This document shows, piece by piece, positions 4,961-5,412 of a DNA stretch of 5,412 nt. The stretch comes from Candidatus Sulfotelmatobacter sp. Its GTDB lineage: Bacteria; Acidobacteriota; Terriglobia; Terriglobales; Acidobacteriaceae. The notes below the pieces were generated by a model. The model saw only the letters and a program-made list of their open reading frames with translations. It ran no database searches and was not told the DNA's origin. Both the position numbers and the translations under genes were made by a program. Each line of letters begins with the position of its first letter. Position 1 is the first letter of the stretch. Where the stretch lies: assembly GCA_030049565.1 (NCBI GenBank), contig JASIKQ010000219.1, positions 1 through 5,412 of the forward strand, read 5' to 3'.

Positions 4961-5412
4961 GTGTTGGCCCCAGCCGCAGTCGTTGAAGAATGCTGGATGG
5001 AGATGGACGGCGCGCACATGCGCTACCTGCGCGCCGGTTCCGGGCCGCCGCTCATTCTGCAGCATGGCTTGCTGGGATATTCGTTCTCCTGGCGCTACAC
5101 CATGCCCGCGCTTGCGCCTTACGCCACCGTTTACGCCCCCGACATGATGGGCGCTGGTTTTTCCGATCGCCCACCGGGGCTCGATCATTCTCTTCGTGGA
5201 AACGCTCAGCGGGCTCTGCGCTTCATTCAAAATCTTGGCATCAGTTCATTTGATCTCGTGGGCACTTCGCATGGCGGCGCGGTGGCCATGATGATGGCTG
5301 CAGAATGCCTGAAGCCTAACAGCGGCCTTAGATTGCGAAGTCTCGTTCTCGTCGCGCCGGTAAATCCCTTCTCAGCACATGGACGATGGCTGGCGCCGCT
5401 GATTGGCAGCCC
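4961..5412 (+). CDS. Alpha/beta hydrolase fold protein, 5' part only
   Basis: The frame runs off the right edge without a stop, so only about 150 residues are seen. The pattern is a classic alpha/beta hydrolase: MRYLRAGSGPPLILQHG with the oxyanion-loop HG (H35-G36), TVYAPDMMGAGFSDRP (the D-x-x-G-x-G-x-S turn, about 61-68), and the nucleophile elbow GTSHGG with the catalytic Ser at codon 5267-5269 (S103 from this start), followed by LRSLVLVAPVNP. The acid and histidine lie beyond the window. Substrate cannot be told; such enzymes may be esterases, epoxide hydrolases or C-C hydrolases. The start is uncertain: the frame is open from 4832, no SD is seen, and candidates are GTG 4934, GTG 4961 and ATG 4997. 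I chose GTG 4961 because residues just before 4997 (VVEECW) look like family sequence. Confidence 0.85.
   Translation, partial: MLAPAAVVEECWMEMDGAHMRYLRAGSGPPLILQHGLLGYSFSWRYTMPALAPYATVYAPDMMGAGFSDRPPGLDHSLRGNAQRALRFIQNLGISSFDLVGTSHGGAVAMMMAAECLKPNSGLRLRSLVLVAPVNPFSAHGRWLAPLIGS

Noticed and set aside
4990..5253. 87-residue open frame overlapping the hydrolase in another frame
   Set aside because: The hydrolase frame has clear family motifs (QHG, GTSHGG) and stays open to the edge; this one is Ala/Arg-rich with no motif.

Overview
The window looks like a chromosomal segment from a soil-type Acidobacteriota bacterium (Terriglobia/Koribacter-like). This is inferred from the moderately GC-rich composition, the gene families (SYLF protein, STAS/receiver-like fusion, small secreted DUF4440-like protein, a 'GTSHGG' alpha/beta hydrolase) and the mix of Shine-Dalgarno and SD-less starts. 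No marker gene fixes the taxonomy. All six genes read on the + strand and coding density is high. There is no tRNA, rRNA, CRISPR array, insertion sequence or phage gene.

Layout: (1) 2-361, the 3' end of a SYLF (YSC84-like) lipid-binding protein gene. (2) 512-1408, an LpxL/HtrB-type acyltransferase with an intact HX4E catalytic motif, preceded by a TTGACA promoter candidate and a perfect 7+7 inverted repeat. (3) 1588-2292, a STAS domain fused to a degenerate, Asp-less receiver-like domain, with a strong SD. (4) 2345-2788, a small exported protein of unknown function, closed by a clear intrinsic terminator at 2809-2836. (5) 2904-4166, a class III PLP aminotransferase, most likely acetylornithine aminotransferase (ArgD), from its own promoter and probably a nearly leaderless mRNA. 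It carries a diverged 9-residue tandem repeat that lengthens a loop near the active site. (6) 4327-4791, a small exported NTF2-like (DUF4440/SnoaL-type) protein. (7) about 4961-5412, the N-terminal part of an alpha/beta hydrolase that runs off the right edge.

The genes do not form an obvious pathway. They read as ordinary core and housekeeping genes in short transcription units: envelope lipid acylation, partner-switch-type regulation, arginine or lysine biosynthesis, and periplasmic proteins of unknown role. The STAS gene and the small secreted gene may share a transcript (52-nt gap). I found no convincing undescribed multi-gene system. The points most worth a second look are the tandem-repeat insertion inside argD with its GGG-rich glycine codons, the STAS/pseudo-receiver fusion, two SD-less genes with promoter motifs just upstream of the start, and a strong minus-strand terminator (cUUCGg tetraloop) with no visible minus-strand gene feeding it.
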